Shown here piece after piece: positions 46,571-55,182 of a stretch of DNA of 64,000 bases; the stretch's first letter is position 1, and every line of letters starts with the position of its first letter. The DNA is from Burkholderiaceae bacterium (GTDB taxonomy: Bacteria; Pseudomonadota; Gammaproteobacteria; Burkholderiales; Burkholderiaceae_C): contig CP126124.1 of assembly GCA_030123545.1 (NCBI GenBank), positions 1,798,001-1,862,000 on the forward strand, in the 5' to 3' direction. The notes under the pieces are model-generated. The model was not told the origin of the DNA and searched no databases. It saw nothing but the letters and a program-made list of their open reading frames with translations. Position numbers and translations under genes: made by a program.

Positions 46571-47194
46571 CTACGCTTCGCCCAAGCCCAAGGTGTGATG
46601 CATCTCGTTGATCCGATGAATCGTGAACGCGTCGCCATCGATCTCGATCTCGTTGACGCAACAAGGCTCCTGCTTGATTCGCCAATAGCGGGCCAATGGC
46701 AGGCCAAGGAAACGCAGGAGAAGGACGCGGTTGATGCTGTCGTGTCCCACGAGGACGACCGTCTGATCACCGTGCTCGCGCAGAACCAGCCGCAAAACCT
46801 TCAGCGTACGGACCAGCACGTCTGCCAGCGTCTCGCCGCTCGGAATCAGGGCCAGGTCCGGCGCTGCGAGCCAGGTCTGCAGTTCGTCGGGCCAGCGCGA
46901 ACGGACTTCCTCGCGGGTCAGTCCCTGCCACTGGCCGTAGTCGATATCGACCAGGTCGTCGAGCGCCGCTGAGCGGATGCCCGTCGCGCGGGCAATCGCT
47001 TCGCCGGTATGCACACAACGCAAAAGCGGACTCGCGTAGATCGCGTCCGGCTTCCAGCTCTGTGCAATCCTCCGGCCCAGCGCCACGGCTTGGCGCTCGC
47101 CGAGGCTGGACAGGGAGAGGTCCGCCCGGCCGCGAAAGCGCTCCGGCGCGATCCAATCGACGTGCCCGTGACGGGCGAGGATGATTCTGATCAT
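46571..47194 (-). CDS. histidine phosphatase family protein
   Basis: 207 residues. The phosphohistidine motif LARHGHVDW at the N-terminus, the ASPLLRCVHTGEAIA segment and LVGHDSINR supply the two catalytic histidines of the phosphoglycerate mutase-like superfamily. Start at ATG 47194 (MIRIILARHG). Candidate roles include alpha-ribazole phosphatase (the B12 uptake operon is near) or a sugar-phosphate phosphatase; neither is demonstrated. Confidence 0.88.
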   Translation of the reverse strand: MIRIILARHGHVDWIAPERFRGRADLSLSSLGERQAVALGRRIAQSWKPDAIYASPLLRCVHTGEAIARATGIRSAALDDLVDIDYGQWQGLTREEVRSRWPDELQTWLAAPDLALIPSGETLADVLVRTLKVLRLVLREHGDQTVVLVGHDSINRVLLLRFLGLPLARYWRIKQEPCCVNEIEIDGDAFTIHRINEMHHTLGLGEA

Positions 47195-47213
47195 GCGCTG
47201 CGCTCCTGTCGGC

Positions 47214-47344
47214 TCATCGAACAAAGGCGGCGCGGCTCGCACAGAGGGCGTCTCCGCCCAGCGCTTCTTCGATGCGCAGCAGCCGGTTGTACTTTTCGAG
47301 CGCTCGCCACGGCAAAGCGCGCCGGTCTCGAAATGTCCGGTGGT
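47214..47344 (-). pseudogene. remnant of an enolase gene (C-terminal end only)
   Basis: On the minus strand one frame reads GHFETGALCRGER, then a shift of frame gives EKYNRLLRIEEALGGDAL and a stop at 47214. This matches the enolase C-terminus (GQIKTGSxxRSDRxxKYNQLxRIEEALG). Only about 40 codons are left, with a frameshift, and zapA begins directly on the other side, so the rest is gone. Confidence 0.7.
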
Positions 47345-47350
47345 GCGGGC

Positions 47351-47692
47351 TCAGAGCAAACGCCCGTCGTCGGCCAGTTCGGCGTCGAGCTGGTCGAGCA
47401 GCGAGACGAGGCGCCGGTCGCGGTCCGCGCTGTCGCCGGCGGACGCGGCCGCCTTCGCCGCTGCGCTCGCGGCGGCCTTGGCCTGCGCGTCGCTGCGTTC
47501 GGAGAATTCGGACGCGAGGTTCAGCGCCGCCAGCACGGCGATGCGGTCGCGCGCGCGCACCTTGCCCGCGTCGCGAATCCTGCACATCGCCGAATCGACC
47601 CGCTCGACCGCTTCCAGCAGGCTGGGCTCGCTGCCCTCGGGGCAGGCGAGCAGGTAGCTCTGGCCCATGATCTGGACTTCGATCTGTCTCAT
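47351..47692 (-). CDS. zapA: cell division protein ZapA
   Basis: 113-residue FtsZ-ring-associated protein. N-terminal MRQIEVQIMGQSYLLACPEGSEP is typical ZapA, with a helical C-terminus (AKAAASAAAKAAASAG is unusually Ala-rich) that forms the tetramer coiled coil. Overlaps the upstream zapB-like gene by 4 bases. Confidence 0.92.
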   Translation of the reverse strand: MRQIEVQIMGQSYLLACPEGSEPSLLEAVERVDSAMCRIRDAGKVRARDRIAVLAALNLASEFSERSDAQAKAAASAAAKAAASAGDSADRDRRLVSLLDQLDAELADDGRLL

Positions 47693-47919
47693 TCTTCGTC
47701 CCTCGGCGTGGTAGGTGCGGTCGAATCCGGCAGCCGTTCGAGCAGCGTGTCGACGCGCGCGCGCGCCGCGGCGAGGCGCGACTTCAGCGAATCGCGCTCG
47801 CGCGTCAGTGCCTCCAACTGATCGGCCAGCAGCGCGTTCGTGCGCTTCAACTCGCCGTAGCGCAGCAGCAGGCGCTCGACGCGTTCGGCGATCTGGTCGA
47901 TGGAGATCGTCAGCGGCAT
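47689..47919 (-). CDS. ZapB-like coiled-coil protein
   Basis: 76-residue almost wholly helical protein with heptads (AERVERLLLRYGELKRTNALLADQLEALTRERDSL). Position upstream of zapA and coiled-coil nature fit the small ZapB-like/TIGR02449-type family in division-gene pairs. Overlaps zapA (ATGA). Confidence 0.8.
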   Translation of the reverse strand: MPLTISIDQIAERVERLLLRYGELKRTNALLADQLEALTRERDSLKSRLAAARARVDTLLERLPDSTAPTTPRDEE

Positions 47920-47984
47920 GGTGCTTGAGTCAAGTCAATGCGGATTGTAGGGTTTGCGGCGGTATCGGCCTTTACAATTTGATG

Positions 47985-48212
47985 CGTTGGTGCTCGCGGT
48001 GTGGTTCACATGCCGCAGTTCAACGGGAAGCAGGAGGGCGAGCCGGCCAAACGGCGAAGCCTAACCTGCGCTGCCCCCGCAACGGTAAGCGGACGAATCC
48101 GGTTCCCGGATTCGGCCCGCCGGTCAGACACAGCCACTGGGCGTCTTGAACAAGCGCCTGGGAAGGCGACCGGCGGGCATGGTCCGTCAGCCCGGATACC
48201 GGCCAACACAGG
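47985..48212 (+). promoter_or_regulatory. adenosylcobalamin riboswitch
   Basis: Conserved blocks in order: TTGGTGCTC near the start, GGGAAGCAGG, CTGCCCCCGCAACGGTAAGCGG (from 48071), the B12 box GCCACTGG (48133-48140), CTGGGAAGGCG and GTCAGCCCGGATACCGGCC (about 48186-48204). It lies about 95 bases before btuB and should shut the uptake operon off when cobalamin is plentiful. A -10-like TACAAT at 47973-47978 precedes it. Confidence 0.95.
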
Positions 48213-48305
48213 GGGTGGTTGCGGCGCTATAGCGCCGCGCCGCCATATCGCCCTCTTGTGCCGGCGGGGACGCCGGCCGGGGCCTCGTCCGGATCGCTTT
48301 CCATC

Positions 48306-50180
48306 ATGATTTTCCCTTCTCGAAGCGCGCGCTCTCTCGCGCCCGCCTTGTTTCCGTCGTTCCTGTTCGCCACCGCCATCGCCGCGCAGGCCCAGTCGGT
48401 ACCGACGCTGTCGCCGGTCGTCGTCACCGCCAGTCGCACCGAGCAGCAGCTGCAGGACGCACTGCCCGCGACCACGGTGATCACCCGGGACGACATTGCG
48501 CGTTCTCACGCGAGCGACCTGCCGACGCTGCTTGATACCGTGGCCGGCGTGCAGCTCGCGCAGACCGGCGGCATCGGCCAGCCGGCCAGCGTGTTCATGC
48601 GCGGCGGCAACTCGAACGACACGCTGGTGCTGATCGACGGCGTGCCGATCAACAACCTGACCGCCGGCACCGCGTCGCTGGAGCACATTGCGCTGTCCGA
48701 CATCGACCACATCGAGATCGTGCGCGGCAACGTGTCGGCGATCTACGGCAGCGCGGCGCTCGGCGGCGTGATTCAGATCTTCACGCGCGAAGCCGGCGCG
48801 AAGCCACAACTCAGCATCTCGGGCCAGATCGGCTCGTATGGGCTGAAGCAGACCGACGCGAACGGCTCGGTCCGGCTCGCGTCGGGCACGAGTCTGGCAG
48901 CCAGCGCCGAGACGATCAACTACAAGGGCTTTCCGGCGGTCGATGCAAACCAGGTGCCGGGCGCGCTGTCGGTCGACGACGGCACCACGCGCCGCGCGCT
49001 CGGCTTCTCGCTGCGGCAGGACCTGGGCGGCGGCAACAGCGTGGGCCTGCGCTTGCGCGACTCGCGCGGCACCGTGCAGTACGACCCTTTGATGAGCCCC
49101 GACACCCGGACCTTCATGACCCGCTATGCGCTGGGCGGCGCGGTGCTCGACGGCCTGTTCCAGCTGCGGCCGCAGTGGAAACTGACCGCGGCGCTGACCC
49201 ACAGCGCCGACAAATGGGACGACACCGCCGACCACGCGGGCTATTTCAACTCGACCAGCGACGGCGCGAACGCCGGCCTCGAATGGACCTTCGCGCAGCA
49301 GCAGAAGCTGACCGGCGGCGTCGAGACCACGCGCCAGAGCGTGCAGAGCGCCACGCTGTTCACGCAGACCGCGCGCACGCAGAACAGCCTGCGGCTGGGC
49401 TACCTCGGAAAATTCGGCGACCGCGCGCAGCACCAGCTGCAGATCAACCTGCGCTCGGATCACTACAGCGACTTCGGCAACGCGAACACCGGCTACCTCG
49501 GCTACGCGTACTGGCTGAGCGAGAGCTGGCGCGTGAAGGTTTCATACTCCACCGGGTTCAATGCGCCGACGTTCAACCAGCTGTACTACCCCGGCTTCAG
49601 CAACCCGAACCTGCAGCCGGAGCGGCTCAAGTCCGGTGAGATGGGTCTGGAGTGGGCGGCCAACGGCCAGCAGTTCCGCGCGGTGCTGTTCCGCAACGAC
49701 TACAGCGACCTGATCGCGCTGAATAGCCAGTTCGTGCCGTACAACATCGGCCGCGCCCGCATCGACGGGGTCGAGTTCAGCTACCAGGGCCGGTTCGGCG
49801 CGACCCGGCTGCACGCGGACCTGACGCTGCAGGACCCGAAGGACCTCGCCACCGGCAATCAGCTCGTGCGCCGTGCTCGCACGCTGGCGCACCTGGGCGC
49901 GAGCCGCGACATCGGCGCCTGGACTGTCGGCGGCGAACTGCGCTATGCGTCGAGCAGCCCGGACAGCGCGTACAACGTCAACACCTTCATGGTGACGCCG
50001 GCGACGATTCCCGCGTACACGGTCGCGGTGCTGACGGCCGGCTACCGGGTCGATCCGGAATGGACACTGTTCGCCAGGCTCGACAACCTGTTCGACAGCA
50101 AGTACCAGACCGCCTACGGCTACAACCAGCCGGGGCGCGGCATCTATGTCGGCCTGCGCTGGCAACCCACGCTCCGATAA
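48306..50180 (+). CDS. btuB: TonB-dependent vitamin B12 receptor BtuB
   Basis: Outer-membrane cobalamin transporter, 624 residues. Signal peptide about 1-29, TonB box region SPVVVTASR (36-44), plug with VFMRGGNSNDTLVLIDGVPINN, barrel ending in GIYVGLRWQPTLR. The preceding cobalamin riboswitch and following ABC importer genes fix the substrate. Start ATG 48306 chosen because it begins the signal peptide; the frame from 48219 lies in the leader. Confidence 0.95.
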   Translation: MIFPSRSARSLAPALFPSFLFATAIAAQAQSVPTLSPVVVTASRTEQQLQDALPATTVITRDDIARSHASDLPTLLDTVAGVQLAQTGGIGQPASVFMRGGNSNDTLVLIDGVPINNLTAGTASLEHIALSDIDHIEIVRGNVSAIYGSAALGGVIQIFTREAGAKPQLSISGQIGSYGLKQTDANGSVRLASGTSLAASAETINYKGFPAVDANQVPGALSVDDGTTRRALGFSLRQDLGGGNSVGLRLRDSRGTVQYDPLMSPDTRTFMTRYALGGAVLDGLFQLRPQWKLTAALTHSADKWDDTADHAGYFNSTSDGANAGLEWTFAQQQKLTGGVETTRQSVQSATLFTQTARTQNSLRLGYLGKFGDRAQHQLQINLRSDHYSDFGNANTGYLGYAYWLSESWRVKVSYSTGFNAPTFNQLYYPGFSNPNLQPERLKSGEMGLEWAANGQQFRAVLFRNDYSDLIALNSQFVPYNIGRARIDGVEFSYQGRFGATRLHADLTLQDPKDLATGNQLVRRARTLAHLGASRDIGAWTVGGELRYASSSPDSAYNVNTFMVTPATIPAYTVAVLTAGYRVDPEWTLFARLDNLFDSKYQTAYGYNQPGRGIYVGLRWQPTLR

Positions 50181-50215
50181 CGAGGACACGGCGCGGGCGC
50201 GATGGAAAATGGGGC

Positions 50216-51082
50216 ATGAACGCGGCATCGCTGACCGGGCCTGATGACTCGGGGCCGAACAGTGCGACCTGGCCCGACGGCCCGCGGCGCATCGTCTGCC
50301 TGACCGAGGAAACGACCGAATGGCTGTACCTGCTCGGCGAGCAGGACCGCATCGTCGGCATTTCGGGCTACACGGTGCGCCCGCGCCGCGCGCGCGACGA
50401 AAAGCCCCGGGTCAGCGCGTTCACCAGCGCGAAGATCGACAAGATCCTCGCGCTCGAGCCCGACTGCGTGTTCGGCTTCTCGGACCTGCAGGCCGACATC
50501 GCGGCCGCGCTGATCCGCCACGGCGTGCAGGTCACGGTGTTCAACCAGCGCAGCGTCGCGCAGATCTTCCAGATGCTCGCGCAGGTCGCTGCAATCGTCG
50601 GCGCATCCGCTCGTGGCAATGACTTGTTGCTACAAATGAAGGAGCGGCTCGCCCGGATCGAAGCGGCAGGGGAGACGCTGGCGCGGCAGCGAGGGCGCCG
50701 GCCGCGCGTCTATTTCGAGGAGTGGGACGAACCGGCGATCAGCGCAATCCGCTGGGTCGCGGAGCTGGTCCGCATCGCCGGCGGTGACGACTGCTTTCCC
50801 GAACTCGCGGCGGAGCCTATGGGTAAGAACCGCATCATTGCCGATCCGGCGGAGATCGTGCGCCGCGCGCCCGACATCGTGATCGGTTCCTGGTGCGGCA
50901 AGAAGTTCCGGCCCGAGAAGGTCGCCGCGCGGCCCGGCTGGGATCGGGTGCCTGCGGTGCGCGATGGACAACTGTTCGAGATCCGCTCCACCGACATCCT
51001 GCAGCCCGGCCCGGCCGCGTTGACCGACGGCGCCCTGCAGTTGCACCGCATCGTCCGGCAGTGGAGCGCGGCGCATGGTTGA
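50216..51082 (+). CDS. cobalamin-binding protein, BtuF/TroA-like without signal peptide
   Basis: 288 residues with the helical-backbone metal-receptor (TroA) fold: RIVCLTEETTEWLYLLGEQDRIVGIS and KIDKILALEPDCVFGFSDLQ. Unlike the next gene it has no signal peptide, so it is probably cytoplasmic; such proteins recur in B12 operons of betaproteobacteria but their role is unclear (intracellular cobamide binding is inference). A conserved FEEWDEPAISAIRWVAEL stretch is specific to this group. Overlaps btuF by 8 bases. Confidence 0.85.
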   Translation: MNAASLTGPDDSGPNSATWPDGPRRIVCLTEETTEWLYLLGEQDRIVGISGYTVRPRRARDEKPRVSAFTSAKIDKILALEPDCVFGFSDLQADIAAALIRHGVQVTVFNQRSVAQIFQMLAQVAAIVGASARGNDLLLQMKERLARIEAAGETLARQRGRRPRVYFEEWDEPAISAIRWVAELVRIAGGDDCFPELAAEPMGKNRIIADPAEIVRRAPDIVIGSWCGKKFRPEKVAARPGWDRVPAVRDGQLFEIRSTDILQPGPAALTDGALQLHRIVRQWSAAHG

Positions 51083-51968
51083 GCGGCGCGCCGCAACGCC
51101 GGTCCTGTATCTGGTGGCGCTGCTGCTGTGGGCGCTGGCCGGCGCAGCCCACGCCTATTCGATCCGCGACGACAGCGGCGTCGTCACGCATTTCAACGCG
51201 CCGCCTTCGCGCATCGTCAGCCTGCTGCCTTCGCTGACCGAAACCGTCTGCGCTTTGGGCGCCTGCGACCGGCTGGTCGGTGTCGATCGCTACTCGAACT
51301 GGCCGGCATCCGTGCGCAAGCTCCCGTCGGTCGGCGGAGGGCTGGATCCAAGCCTGGAATCGGTGGTTGTGCTCCGGCCCGACCTGGTGCTGATGTCCGT
51401 CTCGTCGCCCGCGTTGCCGCGGCTGCGCGGGCTGGGACTGCGCGTGATCGCGCTCGACACCGACACCGCCCGGCAGATGCGCCACGTGATCGTCAGCGTC
51501 GGGCAGGCGCTGCAGCAGCCCGACCCCGAGCGTCTGGTGCACGAGATCGACGCCGACGTGGCCGCGGTTGCCAAGTCGCTGCCGCCGCCGCTGCGCGGCG
51601 AAAGCGTCTACTTCGAGGTCAGCCCCGGGCCGTATGCGGCCGGGCCGGGATCGTTCATCGGCGAGCTGCTGGCCCGGCTCGGCCTGCGCAACATCATCGG
51701 GCCCGAGCTCGGTCTGTTTCCAAAGATCAATCCGGAGCTGGTGGTGCGCGCCGATCCGGATCTGATCATGGTCGGCACCGACGCGGCCGGCACGCTCGCC
51801 GACCGGCCCGGCTGGGCCGGCTTGCGCGCGCTGACGCAGCACCGGGTCTGCGCATTCGACGCCGCGCAGTTCGACGTCCTGGTGCGGCCCGGCCCGCGCA
51901 TGGCCGAGGCGGCGCGGCTGATCGCGGCCTGCGTGCTGCGCTTCGGTCCGGGCGGAGGCGTGCGTTGA
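51075..51968 (+). CDS. btuF: periplasmic cobalamin-binding protein BtuF
   Basis: 297 residues. Signal peptide 1-27 (LYLVALLLWALAGAAHA), then a TroA-like fold with RIVSLLPSLTETVCALGACDRLVGVDRYSNWP, the typical BtuF start. Delivers B12 from the outer-membrane receptor to the BtuCD importer. Shares one base with the permease start. Confidence 0.9.
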   Translation: MVERRAATPVLYLVALLLWALAGAAHAYSIRDDSGVVTHFNAPPSRIVSLLPSLTETVCALGACDRLVGVDRYSNWPASVRKLPSVGGGLDPSLESVVVLRPDLVLMSVSSPALPRLRGLGLRVIALDTDTARQMRHVIVSVGQALQQPDPERLVHEIDADVAAVAKSLPPPLRGESVYFEVSPGPYAAGPGSFIGELLARLGLRNIIGPELGLFPKINPELVVRADPDLIMVGTDAAGTLADRPGWAGLRALTQHRVCAFDAAQFDVLVRPGPRMAEAARLIAACVLRFGPGGGVR

Positions 51969-52999
51969 TGGGCAACGCGCGGCGCGCGGCCTGGGTCGCC
52001 TCCCTGCTGGTGCTGTTGTCGCTGCTCGCGCTGCTGGCCGGCGCCAGCGCCGGCAGCACCGGCCTGACGAATCCGCTGCGCGCCGCGCACGACCCGGTGG
52101 CCTGGCAGATCGTCAGCGAGATCCGGCTGCCGCGCACGATAGGCGCGTGGCTGTGCGGCGCGCTGCTCGGGCTCGCCGGCGCGGTCGCGCAGGGGCTGTT
52201 CCGCAATCCGCTGGCCGACCCGTTCCTGCTCGGCAGTGCCTCCGGCGCGGTGCTCGCGGTCGCGTTGTTGCTGGCGTTCGGCCATGCGTTCGGCGCTGCC
52301 GGCGGGTATGGCGCAGGCGGGGCGCTGTCGCCGTGGCTCGCACAGTTCGGCATCACCGGCGCGGCGTTCGTCGGCGCGCTCGGCGGCGTGCTGCTGACAC
52401 TGGTGCTGGCGCGCGGCGTGCAGCACACGCTGCGCCTGCTGCTGGCCGGTGTCGTGGTCGGCTACGTGCTCGGCGCGGTGAAGGATCTGGTGGGTCTGGC
52501 CGCACCGGACATCCTGCGCGGCATGCTTGCGTTCAGCCTCGGCAACACCGGCCTGATCGGCTGGCGCGGCTGCGCGATCCAGGCGGCGGCGCTGCTTCCG
52601 CTGCTGCTGCTGGCCTGGGTGCTGGCGCGGGTGCTGGACGCGCTGGCTCTGGGCGAGCCGACCGCGCAAAGCCTGGGGCTGCCGCTGGGCCCGATGCGCG
52701 CGCTGCTGGTCGGCGTGGTCGCGCTCGCGACCGGCACCGCGGTGGCGCAGGCTGGCTTGATCGGCTTCGTCGGCCTGGTGTCGCCGCACCTGGTGCGCGC
52801 GCTCGCGCGACTCGCGCACGGGCCGCTGCTGTGGCTGTCCGCGCTGATGGGCGGGCTGCTGCTGGCTGCGGCCGATGTCGTCGCGCGCGTCGCGGTCGCG
52901 CCGCAGGAGCTGCCGGTCGGCGTGCTGACCGCGGTGTTCGGCGGCGGCTACCTTCTGTGGCTGATGTACCGCAACAGCGACGCGAGGGCCGTGCCATGA
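51968..52999 (+). CDS. btuC: cobalamin ABC transporter permease BtuC (FecCD family)
   Basis: 343 residues with about ten hydrophobic helices; family segments LPRTIGAWLCGALLGLAGAVAQGLFRNPLADPFLLG and GFVGLVSPHLVRAL are conserved. Real start is the ATG at 51968 overlapping the btuF stop. Confidence 0.93.
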   Translation: MGNARRAAWVASLLVLLSLLALLAGASAGSTGLTNPLRAAHDPVAWQIVSEIRLPRTIGAWLCGALLGLAGAVAQGLFRNPLADPFLLGSASGAVLAVALLLAFGHAFGAAGGYGAGGALSPWLAQFGITGAAFVGALGGVLLTLVLARGVQHTLRLLLAGVVVGYVLGAVKDLVGLAAPDILRGMLAFSLGNTGLIGWRGCAIQAAALLPLLLLAWVLARVLDALALGEPTAQSLGLPLGPMRALLVGVVALATGTAVAQAGLIGFVGLVSPHLVRALARLAHGPLLWLSALMGGLLLAAADVVARVAVAPQELPVGVLTAVFGGGYLLWLMYRNSDARAVP

Positions 53000-53805
53000 C
53001 CGCCCGCGCTACTGATTCAATAGCGTTACGTGCAGATTCCACCGGGACTTTCATCGGAAAGACCGAGATATTGCAGCGCATGCAGCTGGCGCTGCGTGCT
53101 GCGCGCTGGACCGCCATCGTCGGCCCGAACGGCGCCGGCAAGTCGACGCTGTTGCAGGTGCTCGCGGGTCTGCGCGCGACCCGGGGTCGGGTCTGGCTCG
53201 CCGGCCGGCCGCTCACCGCCTGGCCGGCGCGCGAACGTGCGCGGCAACTCGCCTGGCTCGGGCAGGGCGAGGGCGGCAACGACGACCTGACGGCGTACGA
53301 CGTCGCGCTGCTCGGCCGGCTGCCGCACCGCGCCTGGCTCGCGCCGCCGTCGCCGGCAGACCACGCTGCCACCCAGCGCGCGCTGCGCGCGACGCAGGCC
53401 TGGGCGTTTCGCGCGCGCAGCCTGGGGGAACTGTCGGGCGGCGAGCGCCAGCGCGTGTTGCTCGCGCGTGCGTTGGCCGTCGAGAGCGAGGTGCTGCTGA
53501 TGGACGAGCCGCTGTCGCACCTGGACCCGCCGCACCAGGTCGACTGGCTGGCCGTGGTGCGCGAGCGCGTCGCGGCCGGCGGCACCGTGGTCAGCGTGCT
53601 GCATGAGCTGTCGCTCGCGCTCGCCGCCGACGATCTGCTGATCGTGCAGGCCGGCCGCGTGACGCACCATGGCGCCTGCGCCGATCCGGCCACGCACCGC
53701 GCGCTCTGCGCGGCGTTCGACGAGCGCATCACCGTGCAGGCGATCGGCGCGCGCTGGGTGGCATTGCCGCGCCTGGGGCCGCTGCCGGCGGCCGAGCGCG
53801 ACTGA
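52996..53805 (+). CDS. btuD: cobalamin ABC transporter ATP-binding protein BtuD
   Basis: 269 residues. Walker A GPNGAGKST (43-51), signature LSGGERQR, Walker B VLLMDEPLSHLD and the switch His in VLHELSLA. The first 25 residues (ATDSIALRADSTGTFIGK) are unusual: their DNA contains the palindromic motif seen in intergenic repeats, replacing the usual short start. ATGA-type overlap with btuC. Confidence 0.93.
   Translation: MTARATDSIALRADSTGTFIGKTEILQRMQLALRAARWTAIVGPNGAGKSTLLQVLAGLRATRGRVWLAGRPLTAWPARERARQLAWLGQGEGGNDDLTAYDVALLGRLPHRAWLAPPSPADHAATQRALRATQAWAFRARSLGELSGGERQRVLLARALAVESEVLLMDEPLSHLDPPHQVDWLAVVRERVAAGGTVVSVLHELSLALAADDLLIVQAGRVTHHGACADPATHRALCAAFDERITVQAIGARWVALPRLGPLPAAERD
53008..53024. 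repeat. palindromic repeat core inside the btuD 5' end
   Basis: GCTACTGATTCAATAGC resembles the cores at 26208 and 57615, followed at similar distance by CCGGGACTTTCATC. It encodes part of the odd BtuD N-terminus. Confidence 0.4.
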
Positions 53806-53873
53806 CGCGCGGCGGCGCACACTCCGGAACAGGCCCGCGCTGTCGGAATGCGTGGGCGCCGGAGCTGATCACG

Positions 53874-54404
53874 ATGACCGCGCCCATCCTGCACCGCTAC
53901 ACGACGCCGCTGGGCGAGATGGTCGCGCTGTTCTCGGCGCGCGGCCTGTGCCTGCTCGAATTTTGCGATCAGGCCGGCGTGCCGCGCGAGCAGCGCCAGG
54001 TCGAGGCCGCGCGCGGCGGTCCGGCACGGGAAGGCGAGAACGCGCAAACCGCTGCGTTGGGCGCGCAGCTCGCGGCGTACTTTGCCGGCGAGCGCCAATC
54101 GTTCGATCTGCCGCTCGATCCGGTCGGCACGCCGTTCCAGCAGCAGGTGTGGCAGGCGCTGCTGCGGATCCCGTACGGCCAGACGCGCAGCTACGGCGAG
54201 CAGGCCGCGTTCATCGAACGCCCGACCGCGACGCGCGCGGTCGCTGCCGCGAACGGACAGAACAAAATCTCCATCGTCGTGCCGTGTCACCGCGTGATCG
54301 GCCGCGACGGCAGCCTGACCGGCTATGGCGGCGGCCTGCCGCGCAAGCGCTGGCTGCTGGCACTCGAGCAGGCCGGCGCACCGCCGCAACGGCCAGCCGG
54401 CTGA
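53874..54404 (+). CDS. ogt: methylated-DNA-protein-cysteine S-methyltransferase
   Basis: 176-residue O6-alkylguanine repair protein that transfers the alkyl group to its own cysteine. The active site IVVPCHRVIG contains Cys138; PFQQQVWQALLRIPYGQTRSYGE and GYGGGLPRKRWLLALE are conserved. No AdaA-type N-terminal domain. Stands alone between the btu and nor clusters. Confidence 0.95.
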   Translation: MTAPILHRYTTPLGEMVALFSARGLCLLEFCDQAGVPREQRQVEAARGGPAREGENAQTAALGAQLAAYFAGERQSFDLPLDPVGTPFQQQVWQALLRIPYGQTRSYGEQAAFIERPTATRAVAAANGQNKISIVVPCHRVIGRDGSLTGYGGGLPRKRWLLALEQAGAPPQRPAG

Positions 54405-54454
54405 CGCCTGGCGCTTCTCGGCTTCGTGTCTTTGGCGCGACGGCAGCCGCGGAA

Positions 54455-54468
54455 TTGACGCACGTCAA
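54455..54468 (+). promoter_or_regulatory. FNR/Nnr-type box before norC
   Basis: TTGAC-GCAC-GTCAA, spacing exactly as in FNR boxes. A -10-like CATAGT lies at 54492-54497, putting the box centre about 41-42 bases before the predicted start, the class II activation geometry. The norC ATG follows at 54576. Confidence 0.82.
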
Positions 54469-54575
54469 AACCATGATGGTTCGAGTCTCCGCATAGTCGC
54501 TACGGCTGGTTCGCTTGCGTCGCGGCGCGACAGGGTGACGGCGGCAGCTTCCTACAAGAAGACGAGGGCTACGAC

Positions 54576-55172
54576 ATGAACTTTCAGGACCCGCTGTTCT
54601 GGCGCGCGGGCGCGGTCAGCACCACGCTGGTGATGCTGGTGGTGCTCGCGTTCCTGACCATCGACAGCTACAACTACATCTCGGTCGGCGGCAAGAACGT
54701 CCCGAAGTACGACGTGATCAACCAGGAGATCGGCTACCGCTACGACTGGTCGCGCCGAGAAGATGCGCCGGTGATCGGCGGGTCGCAACCGCTGTTCGGC
54801 AAGGCGGTGACCGAGGCCGAAGCGACCCGGATCATGGAGAAGGGCAAGCTGGTGATCCAGAGCCGCAACTGCCTGAACTGCCACACCTTCTTCGGCAACG
54901 GCGCGTACTACGCGCCCGATCTGACCAAGTCCTGGCTGGACCCGGCCTGGTCGCAGATCTGGATGCCGATGACCGGCAAGGCGACGCGCGAGGACGCGAT
55001 GGTCGAGTTCCTGATGCACCCGGACAAGTACCCGACCTGGACCCGGGCGATGCCGAACATGCAGTTGACCGAGGACGAGGCGCGCGCGACCGTCGCCTAT
55101 CTGAAGTGGCTCTCCGCGATCAACACCAACGGGTTCCCGGCCGGGTTCGGCCAGGCGAAGACGCAGCCCTAG
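54576..55172 (+). CDS. norC: nitric oxide reductase cytochrome c subunit
   Basis: 198 residues: N-terminal membrane anchor (about 10-30) and a periplasmic heme domain with CLNCH (99-103) and a Met ligand near RAMPNMQL. It passes electrons to NorB for reducing 2 NO to N2O. Somewhat longer than the roughly 150-residue norC of Pseudomonas, with the extra part between anchor and heme. Followed by norB after 10 bases. Confidence 0.93.
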   Translation: MNFQDPLFWRAGAVSTTLVMLVVLAFLTIDSYNYISVGGKNVPKYDVINQEIGYRYDWSRREDAPVIGGSQPLFGKAVTEAEATRIMEKGKLVIQSRNCLNCHTFFGNGAYYAPDLTKSWLDPAWSQIWMPMTGKATREDAMVEFLMHPDKYPTWTRAMPNMQLTEDEARATVAYLKWLSAINTNGFPAGFGQAKTQP

Positions 55173-55182
55173 GAGGCCCGCC

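Noticed and set aside
47195..47350. 6S RNA gene next to zapA
   Set aside because: The stretch matches an enolase C-terminus instead, and no long 6S-like central bubble structure was seen.
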